This document shows, piece after piece, positions 33,475 to 42,734 of a stretch of 64,000 nucleotides of DNA. A model generated the notes under the pieces. That model was not told the origin of the DNA. It saw only the letters and a list, made by a program, of their open reading frames with translations, and did no database searches. Within the stretch, counting starts at the first letter, position 1. Every line of letters begins with the position of its first letter. The stretch is taken from positions 1-64,000 of the forward strand of contig CAIKAR010000005.1 in the NCBI GenBank assembly GCA_903825465.1. The letters are read 5' to 3'. Origin of the DNA: an uncultured Hyphomicrobiales bacterium (GTDB lineage: Bacteria; Pseudomonadota; Alphaproteobacteria; Rhizobiales; Beijerinckiaceae). The position numbers were made by a program, and so were the translations under genes.

Positions 33475-34545
33475 GTGCGATCAATCAACATACTCGTCCG
33501 TCGCCTCTTTCGCGCCGACGCGCTGGCGGCGGTCGTCGTCGCCGTCGTCTCGCTGACCGGCCTTCACACGGCGCGGGCCGCCGACAAGGCGAGCGCCGGC
33601 GTGCTGCGGTTCGTCTCTTCGGGGCCGGTTTTCCTCGCCATCGAGCGGGGTTATTTCAAGGAACAGAACATCGATCTCGAGCCGAAGTTTTTCGAAGCGG
33701 CGCAGCCGATCGCCGTCGCCGTGGCGTCGGGAGACGTCGATTTCGGCGCGACCGCGTTCACGGGCGGATTCTTCAACCTCGCCGGAGCCGGCCAACTCAA
33801 GATCATCGCCGCGCAGTCGAAAGAGGCCAAGGGCTATGAAGGCAACGCCATCCTCGCGTCCAACGCCGCGTGGGAGAAGGGTTTCCGCGACATCGGGGAT
33901 TTCGCCGGCAAAAGCCTCGGCATTTCGCAGATGGGCTCGTCGTTCCACTATCAGATTGGGCAACTCGCCCGCGTGAAAAACTTCGACCTGAAAAGCGTGA
34001 CGTTGCGGCCGTTGCAATCGTTGCCCAACATGGTGGCGGCGCTCAAGGGCAACCAGGTCGACGCCATCATCATCGCGCCCAATCTGGCCAAGCCGCTTGT
34101 CGCCAACGGCGACGCGCATTTGCTCGGCTGGTATTCCGACTTCGACGAATACCAGTTCGGCGGGCTTTTCACATCGACGAAAACCGCGACGGCGCGCCGC
34201 GACCTGGCGCAACGCTTCGTGCGCGCCTATCAGAAGGGCTGCGCGGACTACGCCGAGGCGTTCATGAAAAAGGACGCGTCCGGCGCGCGCGTGTTCAACG
34301 CCTCGTCGGACGCCGCCGCGGCGATCATCACAAAATACGTCTATCCCAACGAGCCCGCCGACAAGGGCGCGGCGCTGGTCAAGGCGTCGGCGTTTCCAGC
34401 GGACGCGCAAGCCCGCCTCGATGTTTCCGACATCTACAAGCAAATCGCCTGGATGAAGGGCGAAAAGCTCGTGGACGCGAAGGTCGATCCCGCCGCGACG
34501 CTCGACCTCGGTTTTGTCGAGGGCCATTTCAACTTGCCGAAATAG
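33475..34545 (+). CDS. ABC-type solute-binding protein, NMT1/SsuA-like
   Basis: Periplasmic binding protein of the NitT/TauT (NMT1/THI5-like) group, which carries sulfonates, nitrate, pyrimidines or aromatic acids. GTG at 33475 is chosen because GGGAG lies six bases upstream and the 356-aa product then has a signal peptide ending TARAAD. Core features are LRFVSSGPVFLAIERGYFKEQNIDLE, AVASGDVDFGATAFTGGF and GKSLGISQMGSSFHY. No ABC permease or ATPase is adjacent, so its transporter is elsewhere. Ligand unknown. Confidence 0.84.
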   Translation: MRSINILVRRLFRADALAAVVVAVVSLTGLHTARAADKASAGVLRFVSSGPVFLAIERGYFKEQNIDLEPKFFEAAQPIAVAVASGDVDFGATAFTGGFFNLAGAGQLKIIAAQSKEAKGYEGNAILASNAAWEKGFRDIGDFAGKSLGISQMGSSFHYQIGQLARVKNFDLKSVTLRPLQSLPNMVAALKGNQVDAIIIAPNLAKPLVANGDAHLLGWYSDFDEYQFGGLFTSTKTATARRDLAQRFVRAYQKGCADYAEAFMKKDASGARVFNASSDAAAAIITKYVYPNEPADKGAALVKASAFPADAQARLDVSDIYKQIAWMKGEKLVDAKVDPAATLDLGFVEGHFNLPK

Positions 34546-34597
34546 CTGGCTGCGCCAGGTCTTGTAACCCAATGCCCGCGACGCAACGCGCCGCCGA

Positions 34598-35320
34598 CTA
34601 ATCCCCGGCGCAGCGCGACAGCGGCACGCGAAAAACCCTGTCGCGGCCCAGCGCGTGCGCGAAGGGCTCGCGCGCGAACAACGCGTCAAAGGCGGCGTCG
34701 CGGATGTTCAACCCGCCGGTGTAGGCGCCGAACGACGGCATGACGCAGCGAGTGTCGTCGGCGACGAAGCACTTGCGGCGGGTCGAGCCGGACTCCGACC
34801 AGACGCGCGCGACCGGGTGCAGGTGGCCGGATATTTCAGCGCGCGCGCCACCCGCGATCGCGCCTCCGGGCTCGTGTCGCAACACCACCGCTCCCACGCG
34901 CAACTCCGCGACGGCGTCGCCGCCCATATCCCGTGGCGGTTCGGGATCGTGATTTCCGGAGACCCACACCCACGCGCGCCCCGCGGTCAGCGCGCGCAGG
35001 GCTCCGCGATCCCCTTCCGCCATGCGGCTTTCCGCGCGGCGGTCATGGAACGAATCCCCCAGCGCGACCACCACGCGGGGATTGAACCGCGCGATCGCGG
35101 CCGTCAGGCGCGCCAGCGTCGCCGCCGTGTCGTAGGGCGGCAGCATGACGCGCCGCTCGGCGAAGGCGGAGCCCTTCTCAAGATGCAGGTCGGCGACGAC
35201 GAGCGCGCGCTCCGCGGCGATCCACAGAACGCCCGAAACGTCGGGCGCGGCGTGGAGGCCGGCGAGGACGAAACCCTCGGGCCGCGATTCGGCGGGTTTG
35301 CTAGCGGCTGACGCGTTCAA
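34598..35320 (-). CDS. pdeM: PdeM-like metallophosphoesterase
   Basis: Calcineurin-fold nuclease-like protein of the ligase-associated DNA-damage family PdeM. The 240-aa product has all metal motifs in order: VVADLHLEKGSAFAERR, VVALGDSFHDRRAESR, WVSGNHDPEPP, and ISGHLHPVARV, then the family ending CFVADDTRCVMPSFGAYTGGLN. In many alphaproteobacteria pdeM adjoins an Lhr-like helicase gene; none is adjacent here. Its start region faces the divergent hydrolase gene with about 70 bases between. Confidence 0.85.
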   Translation of the reverse strand: MNASAASKPAESRPEGFVLAGLHAAPDVSGVLWIAAERALVVADLHLEKGSAFAERRVMLPPYDTAATLARLTAAIARFNPRVVVALGDSFHDRRAESRMAEGDRGALRALTAGRAWVWVSGNHDPEPPRDMGGDAVAELRVGAVVLRHEPGGAIAGGARAEISGHLHPVARVWSESGSTRRKCFVADDTRCVMPSFGAYTGGLNIRDAAFDALFAREPFAHALGRDRVFRVPLSRCAGD

Positions 35321-35390
35321 TACAAGCTCCGGTTCGGCGGCGCGATTCCAGCGCGCTTACAGGCCTAGCGAATCCCGGGGAATTTTCAAA

Positions 35391-36260
35391 ATGGCCGAAC
35401 AAGAGATTTCCTTCGTTTCCGACGGTTTTAAAATCGCGGGAACCGTCGCCGTCCCCGAAGGCCTGAAGCCCGGCGAGAAGCGGCCGGCCTTCATGGTGCT
35501 GCACGGTTTCGGCTCGACGCGCAACGCCGGCAATGTGCGCGGCCCCTGCGCGATGCTCGAAAAGCTCGGCTACGTCACGCTGCGGTTCGACATGCGCGGC
35601 TGCGGCGACAGCGAGGGCGCGCGGGGGCATCTGATCTGTCTCGAACAGGTCGCCGACACAAGCGCCGCGCTGACGTTCCTCGCCGGGCATTCCCATGTCG
35701 ATGGCGCGCGGATCGGGGTGATGGGCAGCAGTTTCGGCGCCGCGGTTTCGGTTTACACCGCCGGCGTCGACGCGCGCGTGGCGGCGTGCGTCTCGGCGTC
35801 GGGCTGGGGCAACGGCGAAACCAAGTTCAAGGGCCAGCACCACGGCCCCGGCGAATACCAACGCTTTCTCGCGATGCGCGACGAGGGCCGCGCCCACAAG
35901 GCGCGCACGGGCGAGTCCCTGATGGTGTCGCGCTACGACATCGTGCCTATCCCCGAGCATTTGCGCGGCCACGTCGTCGAGCGTTCGGCGGCCCGCATGA
36001 CGGCGGAAACCGCGCAGGGCATGTTCGACTTCCGCGCCGAGGACGTTATCGGAAAAATAGCGCCGCGACCCTGCCTGCTGCTGCATTCAAGCGTCGATTC
36101 GGTGACGCCGACCCAGCAATCCATAGACATGTTCGCGCGCGCCGGCCAGCCTGCGGAGCTGCATCTGTTTTCCGGCACCGACCACTTCATGTTCGCCGAG
36201 GGCAACACGCGCGTCCACCACGTGGTGGCGGACTGGCTGTCGCGGTATTTCCCGGTTTAG
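35391..36260 (+). CDS. Alpha/beta hydrolase, dipeptidyl-peptidase/acylaminoacyl type
   Basis: Serine hydrolase of unknown substrate. The 289-aa product starts at ATG 35391 (MAEQEISFVSDGFKIAG). It has the oxyanion strand FMVLHGFGSTRNAG, the elbow GSSFGAA with Ser114, an acid in LHSSVDSVTPTQ and His in GTDHFMFAEG. The opening beta-hairpin domain is like that of small esterases and CocE/NonD-type hydrolases. The track ORF start at 35145 overlaps the divergent pdeM and is rejected. Confidence 0.84.
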   Translation: MAEQEISFVSDGFKIAGTVAVPEGLKPGEKRPAFMVLHGFGSTRNAGNVRGPCAMLEKLGYVTLRFDMRGCGDSEGARGHLICLEQVADTSAALTFLAGHSHVDGARIGVMGSSFGAAVSVYTAGVDARVAACVSASGWGNGETKFKGQHHGPGEYQRFLAMRDEGRAHKARTGESLMVSRYDIVPIPEHLRGHVVERSAARMTAETAQGMFDFRAEDVIGKIAPRPCLLLHSSVDSVTPTQQSIDMFARAGQPAELHLFSGTDHFMFAEGNTRVHHVVADWLSRYFPV

Positions 36261-36274
36261 GCGCCCGCCAGCCC

Positions 36275-38038
36275 CTACGGCAGCGCGAACACATAAACCG
36301 CGTTATGCCCGCGCACCGGCTTGATCTGCGGCGCCATGTCGAGCACGCCGCGCGAGCCGGACTGGCCCTCGCCGGTGAAGATCGCGACATATTGCTTGCC
36401 GTTGACGGCATAGGTGATGGTCGAGGTCATCACGGGCCCGCCGACGATCTGCTCCCACAGCACCTTGCCCGTCTCGGGATCGAAGGCGCGGAAGCGGCGG
36501 TTGAGGTCGCCCCAGAACAGCAGGCCCCCGTCGGTCATCAGCGCCGAGCCGTTGCCGGGCGCGGCCTGCGAAAAGATGCGCTTCATCTCGCCGGTGGTCA
36601 TGTCGACCTTCATCATTCCCATGAACTTGTCGGCGTCGACGCCTTCGCGCCGCACGCCGAAGCGCGGCCCGAACCCCAGGGGCTTGGAGCTGTCCGCCGT
36701 CATGTCGAGGCAAGCGTCCTGGAAGGGCACGTAGAGCGAGTTGTTCTTGGGGTCGTAGCTGGTGGCCCAGTAGGACCGCGTGTTCTGGAAGCAGCCAACG
36801 GAACGGTCGCCATCCTTTTTGAACACCGAATTTTCGTTGATGTGCGTGATCCCCGTCTTCACGTCGATCGAGGTCATGTTGACGTTGGGCACATCGTAGG
36901 GGAACGGCGCGGCCCAGAGAAACTCGCCGGTCTTCCGGTCGTTGGCGAAGATATCGCCGGCCTCGGCCACCTCGACGACGATGTCGCGCTCGTCGCCCTT
37001 TGGGATCGCCGGGTTGATCCACTTGATGAACCTGGGGTCGGCGGCGACCTTCGTGTGAATCAGCGTGCGCTCGTGGATGTGGTCGGAATCCCAATCGTCG
37101 CCGGGCAGATGCTGATAGTACCAAACGAGCTTGCCCGTATCGACGTCGATGGCGACCGTGCTGTTGCTGTAGAGCTCCGCCGGCGCGTCGTAGGGCACGG
37201 CGTCCGCCTTGCCATTGTGGCGCTTCAGGCGCGTGTAGGGGATGGGATTCGAGATCGCCCAGTAAAGCCGACGCGTCTTCGGATCGTAGGAGCCCGGCAG
37301 ACCCCACGAGGAAGCGACGCGCTGTTCCTCGGGCATGTCTCCCCATGTCGCGTCGCCCGGCTCGCCCTTGCCGGCGGTGTTGTAGAACTTCCACAACTCC
37401 TTGCCGGTCTTCGCGTCGTGCGCGGCGAGAAAACAACCCGCGCGCGTCGAGCAGGCCCGGTTGCTGATGACCTTGCCGTCGGCGACGATCAGGCCGCCGG
37501 TGTGCTCGGTCTTGGTCGAGAGGTCGTAGGCCTTGGTTTCCCAGCGCAGCTTGCCGGTCTTGGCATCGACAGCGACGATATAGCCATCGGGCGCGGTGAA
37601 ATAGACCATGTCCTCGTAGATCGCCATCGCCTTCGAGCGCGACAGTTGCGGCGACCGTACCTTCTCCGCCAGGTCTTTCGGATAGTCGCGCTTGTACTCC
37701 CAAATTTCATCGCCCGTCGTCGCGTCGATGGCGAGCAGGTTCGCGCCCGGCTCGATCATGTACATGACGCCGTCGTGGACGATGGGCGTCGATTCCTGCG
37801 ACCCCTGCGGCAGGCCGCGGGAGAAAGCCATGCGCAAATTCGCGACGTTGGACTGGTTGATCTGGTTGAGCGGGCTGAATCGCTGCTCGTCATAGGTGCG
37901 GCTGATCATCAGCCAGTCGTCGGCCGGCGGGTCGACGAGCATCTCGGAGGTGACGGGTTTGTAGTCGGCGGCCCGCGCGCCGAGGCCCGCGCAGATGGTG
38001 ATCGCCGCGATCGAAACCGTTCGCCCGAAAGCGCCCAT
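36275..38038 (-). CDS. PQQ-dependent dehydrogenase, methanol/ethanol-dehydrogenase-like, no haem domain
   Basis: Periplasmic quinoprotein with an eight-bladed propeller; oxidises an alcohol or related donor. The 587-aa product has a signal peptide (cleavage near GARAAD) and repeated tryptophan-docking motifs (AIDATTGDEIWEYKRD, VDAKTGKLRWE, HDAKTGKELWKFY). The catalytic loop reads DDWDSDH: Asp317 is the base, and Asp319, two residues on, is the extra Asp that marks lanthanide-binding XoxF/PedH types. The vicinal Cys-Cys of classical methanol and ethanol dehydrogenases is absent; a spaced pair CSTRAGC (196-202) exists. There is no C-terminal haem c and no adjacent cytochrome or pqq genes. Metal assignment is inferred. 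Confidence 0.86.
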   Translation of the reverse strand: MGAFGRTVSIAAITICAGLGARAADYKPVTSEMLVDPPADDWLMISRTYDEQRFSPLNQINQSNVANLRMAFSRGLPQGSQESTPIVHDGVMYMIEPGANLLAIDATTGDEIWEYKRDYPKDLAEKVRSPQLSRSKAMAIYEDMVYFTAPDGYIVAVDAKTGKLRWETKAYDLSTKTEHTGGLIVADGKVISNRACSTRAGCFLAAHDAKTGKELWKFYNTAGKGEPGDATWGDMPEEQRVASSWGLPGSYDPKTRRLYWAISNPIPYTRLKRHNGKADAVPYDAPAELYSNSTVAIDVDTGKLVWYYQHLPGDDWDSDHIHERTLIHTKVAADPRFIKWINPAIPKGDERDIVVEVAEAGDIFANDRKTGEFLWAAPFPYDVPNVNMTSIDVKTGITHINENSVFKKDGDRSVGCFQNTRSYWATSYDPKNNSLYVPFQDACLDMTADSSKPLGFGPRFGVRREGVDADKFMGMMKVDMTTGEMKRIFSQAAPGNGSALMTDGGLLFWGDLNRRFRAFDPETGKVLWEQIVGGPVMTSTITYAVNGKQYVAIFTGEGQSGSRGVLDMAPQIKPVRGHNAVYVFALP

Positions 38039-38177
38039 GACATCCTCCCGCTTGTCCGCGCCCGGTATTCGGGCTTCGAAAGCGAGAGTGCATCAACCAG
38101 CGGTGTCGAGCAAGGCCGGCTTCGCAGCGGGCAACGCACCCCGGCCCGTATCCTTCTCCCCCACGCGTGGACTCCGC

Positions 38178-38876
38178 TTACGCGGGCGTCGCCACGAACA
38201 TCATTCGCGCCTGGTTGTGGCCGATGTTCGGTTTCACGCGCTTGCCGTTGAACGCGTGCTTCGTCAACAGCCCCAGCATCTCGGCCTCGCGGTAGCGCGT
38301 CAGCCCGTATCGCGCGCGCAGCGAGCGGTAGTCGGAGAAGAACGTGCGCGCCAGGCCGACGACGGCCGCGACAAAAAATCCGCCTTCCCAGGCGAATGAC
38401 AACAGAGCCTTCGTGTCGTCGACAGCGCCCGTGTCCGGCGAAACGATGTCGGCGAGAACGAGGCGCCCCGCCGGTTTCAGCTTTCCATGGAATCGATCAA
38501 GCAGCGCCTCGAAATCCGGCGGCGCGACATATTGCAACACGGAATTGACGACGATCAGGTCGAGCGACGCGCCGGGGATCGACGACAGGGCCTCGTCTTC
38601 GACGAGCGCGATTGTTTCGCGTCCCGTGAAACGCCGCGCGAGGCGCGCGCGCACATTCGGCGCGGCGTCGTAGAGATAAAGCTTGGCGCATTTGCCCGCC
38701 ACCAGGTCCGCCTCGGAGGCGTCGCCGCAGCCGTAGTCGAGCACGTCGCCGGCGGGCGCCGTCAACAGCCCCGCGATGCCGCGCGCCACGAGGTCGTCGT
38801 GAAGCTTCGAGTGCAGGGCGTTGACGTAGATGGTGTTCGTTTCGCGGTTCCAGTAATCGCGCCAGGACATGTCCAT
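38178..38876 (-). CDS. Class I SAM-dependent methyltransferase
   Basis: The 232-aa product has the AdoMet-binding motif I VLDYGCGDASEADLVA, an acidic motif II region (LYLYDAAPN), and the motif IV segment LDLIVVNSVLQYVAPPDFEALL, followed by LKPAGRLVLADIV. This is a methyltransf_11/25-type domain with an N-terminal WRDYWNRET helix seen in small-molecule or lipid-group methyltransferases. Substrate unknown. It lies between pqq-dehydrogenase-like and rluD-like genes on the same strand, without an obvious functional link. Confidence 0.8.
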   Translation of the reverse strand: MDMSWRDYWNRETNTIYVNALHSKLHDDLVARGIAGLLTAPAGDVLDYGCGDASEADLVAGKCAKLYLYDAAPNVRARLARRFTGRETIALVEDEALSSIPGASLDLIVVNSVLQYVAPPDFEALLDRFHGKLKPAGRLVLADIVSPDTGAVDDTKALLSFAWEGGFFVAAVVGLARTFFSDYRSLRARYGLTRYREAEMLGLLTKHAFNGKRVKPNIGHNQARMMFVATPA

Positions 38877-38948
38877 ACCCCCGCGCTGGCGCGGTTTGAC
38901 GAGTGAAGCGCGGCGGTTATTTCAGAGCCGGCGCCGGAACGCCAGCGC

Positions 38949-40055
38949 CTATTCGGCCAAAGCCGCCTCAAGCGCCGCCAATTCCGCCGGCAAGGCGCTT
39001 TCGAACATGAGGGGCTCGCCGGTCGCCGGGTGATCGAAGCCGAGGCTCGCCGCGTGCAACGCCTGCCGCCGCAAGCCCGCGACGAGGGCTTGCGCCCTCT
39101 CCGGCAGCAGCCCGACCTTGGTGCGAAACCCCTGCGCGTAAAGGGGGTCGCCGATGACCGGCGCGCCGATATGCGCCATGTGAACGCGTATCTGATGGGT
39201 TCGCCCGGTTTCGAGATGGCAGCGCACCAGCGAGGCCACCGGCCTTTTGTCGATTTTGAACACGCGCTCGACCGCGAAATGGGTGATCGCGAAGCGGCCG
39301 TTCTTTTCCTCGCGGACAACGGCCTGTTTTTCGCGGTGGGAGGGATGGCGGCCGATGGGCGCGTCGATCTTGCCGGCCGGGCGGTCGGGCGCGCCCCACA
39401 CCAACGCGACATATTCGCGCGTCAGATTCAGTTCGCGGCCATGGTCGGCGAACAGCGCCGACAGGCCCTGATGCGCCGCGTCCGTCTTGGCCACCACGAG
39501 CAGGCCGGACGTGTCCTTGTCGAGCCGATGGACGATGCCCGGCCTTTTGACGCCGCCGATGCCCGACAGGCTTTCGCCGCAATGGGCGATGAGCGCGTTG
39601 ACGAGCGTGCCTGATTCATGGCCAGCGGCGGGGTGGACAACGAGCCCAGCCGGCTTGTCGATGACGATCAGGTGCTCGTCCTCGAAGACGATTCTGAGCG
39701 GAATATCCTCGCCCTCGGGCTCCGCGGCGGCGGGCTCGGGCATATCGATGGCGATGGTTTGGCCGGCGCGCACCTTCACGCCGGAATCATCGACGATCCG
39801 CTGCTCGATGGCGACCATGCCGGCTTCCACGAGCCCCTGGATCCGCGTGCGCGACAGGCCGCCGGCAGCGCGCGCCAAAAAGCGGTCGAGCCGCTCGGCG
39901 GGCGCGCCCTCTTCAAGCGCGAACTCGTGTCGGCCTGGCGCGAGCGGCGGTCCCACGGGCTTCGGCGCGGCTGGCGTCTCGGCCTCGACGGGCTTGGGAC
40001 GGGTCTTCGAGCCGAAGACCTCGTGTTGATAGCGGCGCTTGGCGTGCTGGTTCAT
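38949..40055 (-). CDS. rluD: RluA-family pseudouridine synthase, RluD-type
   Basis: Converts uridines of 23S rRNA helix 69 to pseudouridine in the RluD group. The 368-aa product has a basic, Pro/Ala-rich N-terminal extension (about 1-45), an S4 RNA-binding domain (RLDRFLARAAGGLSRTRIQGLVEAG, 54-78), and the catalytic domain with HRLDKDTSGLLVVAKT containing the catalytic Asp, and RTHQIRVHMAHIGAPVIGDPLY. Length and S4 domain favour RluD over RluA. It is divergent from the flavoprotein gene. Confidence 0.9.
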   Translation of the reverse strand: MNQHAKRRYQHEVFGSKTRPKPVEAETPAAPKPVGPPLAPGRHEFALEEGAPAERLDRFLARAAGGLSRTRIQGLVEAGMVAIEQRIVDDSGVKVRAGQTIAIDMPEPAAAEPEGEDIPLRIVFEDEHLIVIDKPAGLVVHPAAGHESGTLVNALIAHCGESLSGIGGVKRPGIVHRLDKDTSGLLVVAKTDAAHQGLSALFADHGRELNLTREYVALVWGAPDRPAGKIDAPIGRHPSHREKQAVVREEKNGRFAITHFAVERVFKIDKRPVASLVRCHLETGRTHQIRVHMAHIGAPVIGDPLYAQGFRTKVGLLPERAQALVAGLRRQALHAASLGFDHPATGEPLMFESALPAELAALEAALAE

Positions 40056-40123
40056 GGGCGCGCTGTAGCATGGAAAACCGACGAAATGCGGATTTTTCCG
40101 CGCGCTGTGCTACACGCCGCCGC

Positions 40124-41383
40124 ATGGCGAAATCATCCAAGTCAATCGCGATTGTCGGCGGCGGCCCCGCCGGCTTGATGGCGGCGGAACAAGCGGCGCT
40201 CGCCGGTTGCGCCGTGACGGTTTTCGACGCCATGCCCTCGCTGGGCCGGAAGTTCCTGCTCGCCGGGCGCGGCGGCCTCAATCTCACGCATAGCGAGAAG
40301 GCGGAGGGATTTCTCGCCCGCTACGGCGACGCGGCGGGGCCGCTTGAGCCCGTCATCTCTCTGTTTCCGCCCGACGCGTTGCGGCAATGGGCGCTCGAAC
40401 TGGGCGAAAAAACCTTTGTGGGCACCAGCGGCCGGGTGTTTCCGGAAAGCCTCAAGGCCTCGCCGTTGTTGCGGGCGTGGCTGCGGAGGCTTGGCGCGGC
40501 CGGCGTCGCGACGCGGCTGCGGCATCGGTTTGTCGGGTTTGGCGACGGCGGCGGCTTGCGCTTCGAAACGCCCGAAGGCGCGGTGAATGTCCATGCGGAC
40601 GCGGTTGTGTTGGCGCTGGGCGGCGCGTCGTGGCCCCGGCTCGGAAGCGACGGCGGCTGGGTTGCGGCCTTGGCGGACAAGAGCGTGGCTGTCGCGCCGC
40701 TGATCCCGGCCAATTGCGGTTTCGATATCGCGTGGTCCGATATTTTCCGCGAAAAATTCGCCGGCGCGCCGCTGAAATCCATCGCCTTGCGGTTTGCCGG
40801 GCGGGTTGTCCGCGGCGAGGCCGTCGTGACGGCGCGCGGAATCGAAGGCGGCGCTGTTTACGCGCTGTCCGCTTCGCTGCGCGACGCGATCGCCGCGAAC
40901 GGCGCCGCGACGTTGATCGTCGATACGCGCCCCGACACGTCGGTCGCCGATCTCGCCCGCCGACTTTCGGCGCCGCGCGGCAAACAATCGACCTCGAATT
41001 TTTTGCGCAAGGCGGCCGGCCTGCCGCCGGTCGCCATCGCCCTGTTGCGCGAGGCCGGCCCTTTGCCCGCCGGCGCCGAAGAACTCGCGGCGCGAATCAA
41101 ATCCCTGCCCATGGAACTCGTCGCCACGCGCCCCATCGAGCGCGCGATTTCGACGGCTGGCGGCGTGGCATGGGACGAAATCGACGGCACGCTGGCGCTG
41201 AAGAAGCTGCCAGGCGTGTTCGTCGCCGGCGAAATGCTCGACTGGGAAGCGCCAACCGGCGGATACCTGATGCAAGCCTGTTTCGCGACGGGATTCCTGG
41301 CGGGACGCGGCGCCGCCGAGTGGGCGCGGCGACCCAAAAAGCGCGTGGCGAAGCCACGCCGCGCGAAGTCCGCGCCCGACTGA
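40124..41383 (+). CDS. HI0933-like FAD-dependent oxidoreductase (TIGR03862-type)
   Basis: Flavoprotein of the BaiN/HI0933 family; physiological reaction unknown. The 419-aa product starts at ATG 40124. The FAD dinucleotide motif is IAIVGGGPAGLMAAEQAA (8-25), then GRKFLLAGRGGLNLTHSE, typical of the family, GTSGRVFPESLKASPLLRAW, and the late FVAGEMLDWEAPTGGYLMQACFATG. A basic tail (RRPKKRVAKPRRAKSA) ends the protein. It sits alone between divergent rluD and a convergent core-MetE-like gene. Confidence 0.85.
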   Translation: MAKSSKSIAIVGGGPAGLMAAEQAALAGCAVTVFDAMPSLGRKFLLAGRGGLNLTHSEKAEGFLARYGDAAGPLEPVISLFPPDALRQWALELGEKTFVGTSGRVFPESLKASPLLRAWLRRLGAAGVATRLRHRFVGFGDGGGLRFETPEGAVNVHADAVVLALGGASWPRLGSDGGWVAALADKSVAVAPLIPANCGFDIAWSDIFREKFAGAPLKSIALRFAGRVVRGEAVVTARGIEGGAVYALSASLRDAIAANGAATLIVDTRPDTSVADLARRLSAPRGKQSTSNFLRKAAGLPPVAIALLREAGPLPAGAEELAARIKSLPMELVATRPIERAISTAGGVAWDEIDGTLALKKLPGVFVAGEMLDWEAPTGGYLMQACFATGFLAGRGAAEWARRPKKRVAKPRRAKSAPD

Positions 41384-41413
41384 ACCGCGCGTCGCTTCAA
41401 CCCGCCGTCGCGG

Positions 41414-42550
41414 TCAAAACCCCAGCGCCTTGCTCGCCAGCCTCGCTCCATCCGTCATCGCCTTCAGCTTCGCCCATGCGATCTCTGGATGGCAGCGCCA
41501 CCCCAGCCCGCAATCCGTGCCCGCGATCAGATTCTCGCGGCCGACGTGGCGCGCGTAGCGTTGCAGGCGCTGCGACACCAGTTCCGGATGTTCGACGATA
41601 TCGGTGGAATGCGTCACAACGCCCGGAATCAGGATTTTCCCGTCGGGCAGCTTCACGCGCGACCACACTTCATGCTCGTGCTCGTGGCGGGCGTTGGCGC
41701 CCTCGATCAAATAGCCCTGCGCCTTCACCTTCAACATGAGGTCGACGATATGTTCGAGCTCGAGGTCGAAGGCGTGCGGCCCATGCCACGAGCCCCAACA
41801 GAGGTGATAGCGAATCCTGTCTTCGGAAATGTCGCGCAACGCGTGGTTCAGCGCCTCGACGCGCATCTCGCAGCGGGCGCGGAAGCGTCGCATGCCCATG
41901 CCGATGCCGATGCGGTCCCACAGCGCCGGCAGCCAGGCGTCGTCGACCTGCAAGATGAGGCCGGAATTGGCGATGGACTCGTATTCCACCCGCATCGCCT
42001 CGGCGATCGCGTACACATATTCCTCGTCGCTTTTGTAGAACTTGTTGAGGCGGTAGACTTCGAGGCTCGCCGGCGCGGTCGAGGTGAGGAAGGCGTCCGT
42101 CGTTCCCGCGCCCGCTCGCGCGGCGGCGATCTCTTCGTTCAAATCGTCCACGCCCGTGTAGACAACCGGCCCAACGCAAGCCTGAACCGGGCGGCGCTTC
42201 GCGCCGAGCGTGCCAGGCATGTAGAACAATGTGCCGCGCTCGCCCGCGTATTTATAAAATCCGGCGAATTCCTCGCGGTCTTTTCCCGTTTCTATGAGCG
42301 GCTTTTCGCCTGACGTCTCGACGTCCGCGAAGCCGCCGAAACGGGTTTCCATGTAGCGCAGCCAATCGCCGTTCTTGGCGTATTCGCCCTCGTTGACGAT
42401 ATCGATCCCAAGCTCGCGCTGGCGCGCCACGACGGCCGCGATGTCGGCCTTCAACATCGAGCGGTCGCCGGCCGCGAGTCCCTTGCCGTCCTCGACGAAG
42501 GGCAGCGCCCCGACATGGGTTGAAAGGATGTGCGTGTCGCTGCGGCGCAT
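41414..42550 (-). CDS. Core-MetE-like methyltransferase (cobalamin-independent methionine synthase C-terminal homologue)
   Basis: The 378-aa product matches only the catalytic C-terminal barrel of MetE; full MetE is about twice as long, so this is a single-barrel homologue. It begins RRSDTHILSTHVGALPF (start ATG 42550), has the conserved ISEDRIRYHLCWGSWHGPHAFDLELEHIVDLML with a candidate zinc His/Cys, and the closing GTDCGLGWRCHPEIAWAKL that supplies zinc-ligand Cys. Such core-MetE proteins may use a corrinoid or other methyl donor rather than polyglutamyl-folate. It is divergent from the Tat-exported peptidase-like gene. Confidence 0.82.
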   Translation of the reverse strand: MRRSDTHILSTHVGALPFVEDGKGLAAGDRSMLKADIAAVVARQRELGIDIVNEGEYAKNGDWLRYMETRFGGFADVETSGEKPLIETGKDREEFAGFYKYAGERGTLFYMPGTLGAKRRPVQACVGPVVYTGVDDLNEEIAAARAGAGTTDAFLTSTAPASLEVYRLNKFYKSDEEYVYAIAEAMRVEYESIANSGLILQVDDAWLPALWDRIGIGMGMRRFRARCEMRVEALNHALRDISEDRIRYHLCWGSWHGPHAFDLELEHIVDLMLKVKAQGYLIEGANARHEHEHEVWSRVKLPDGKILIPGVVTHSTDIVEHPELVSQRLQRYARHVGRENLIAGTDCGLGWRCHPEIAWAKLKAMTDGARLASKALGF

Positions 42551-42734
42551 GGGGGCGTCTCCAATATCGAGGTGTCTGTCGCACCGCGGAGAACCCTGGC
42601 ATTTTTCCAAGCGCTTGTCGCCGCTCTCCGAATCGCCCCGACGGCGCCGCGGGCGGCGCGACGCGCGGCTTCCTTTCCCGCCGCGCCATCCCGTGCTTAA
42701 ATCCCGCCGCGCCGCTCGGGGAGGATGGAACGCC

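Noticed and set aside
36275-38038. Calling the PQQ protein XoxF or MxaF
   Set aside because: It lacks the vicinal cysteines and other blocks of methanol dehydrogenases, and no xoxG/J or mxa genes accompany it; only a general family call is justified.
35786-38251. 821-residue plus-strand ORF
   Set aside because: Antisense to the PQQ dehydrogenase and in a different frame from the hydrolase; composition is typical of a GC-rich shadow.
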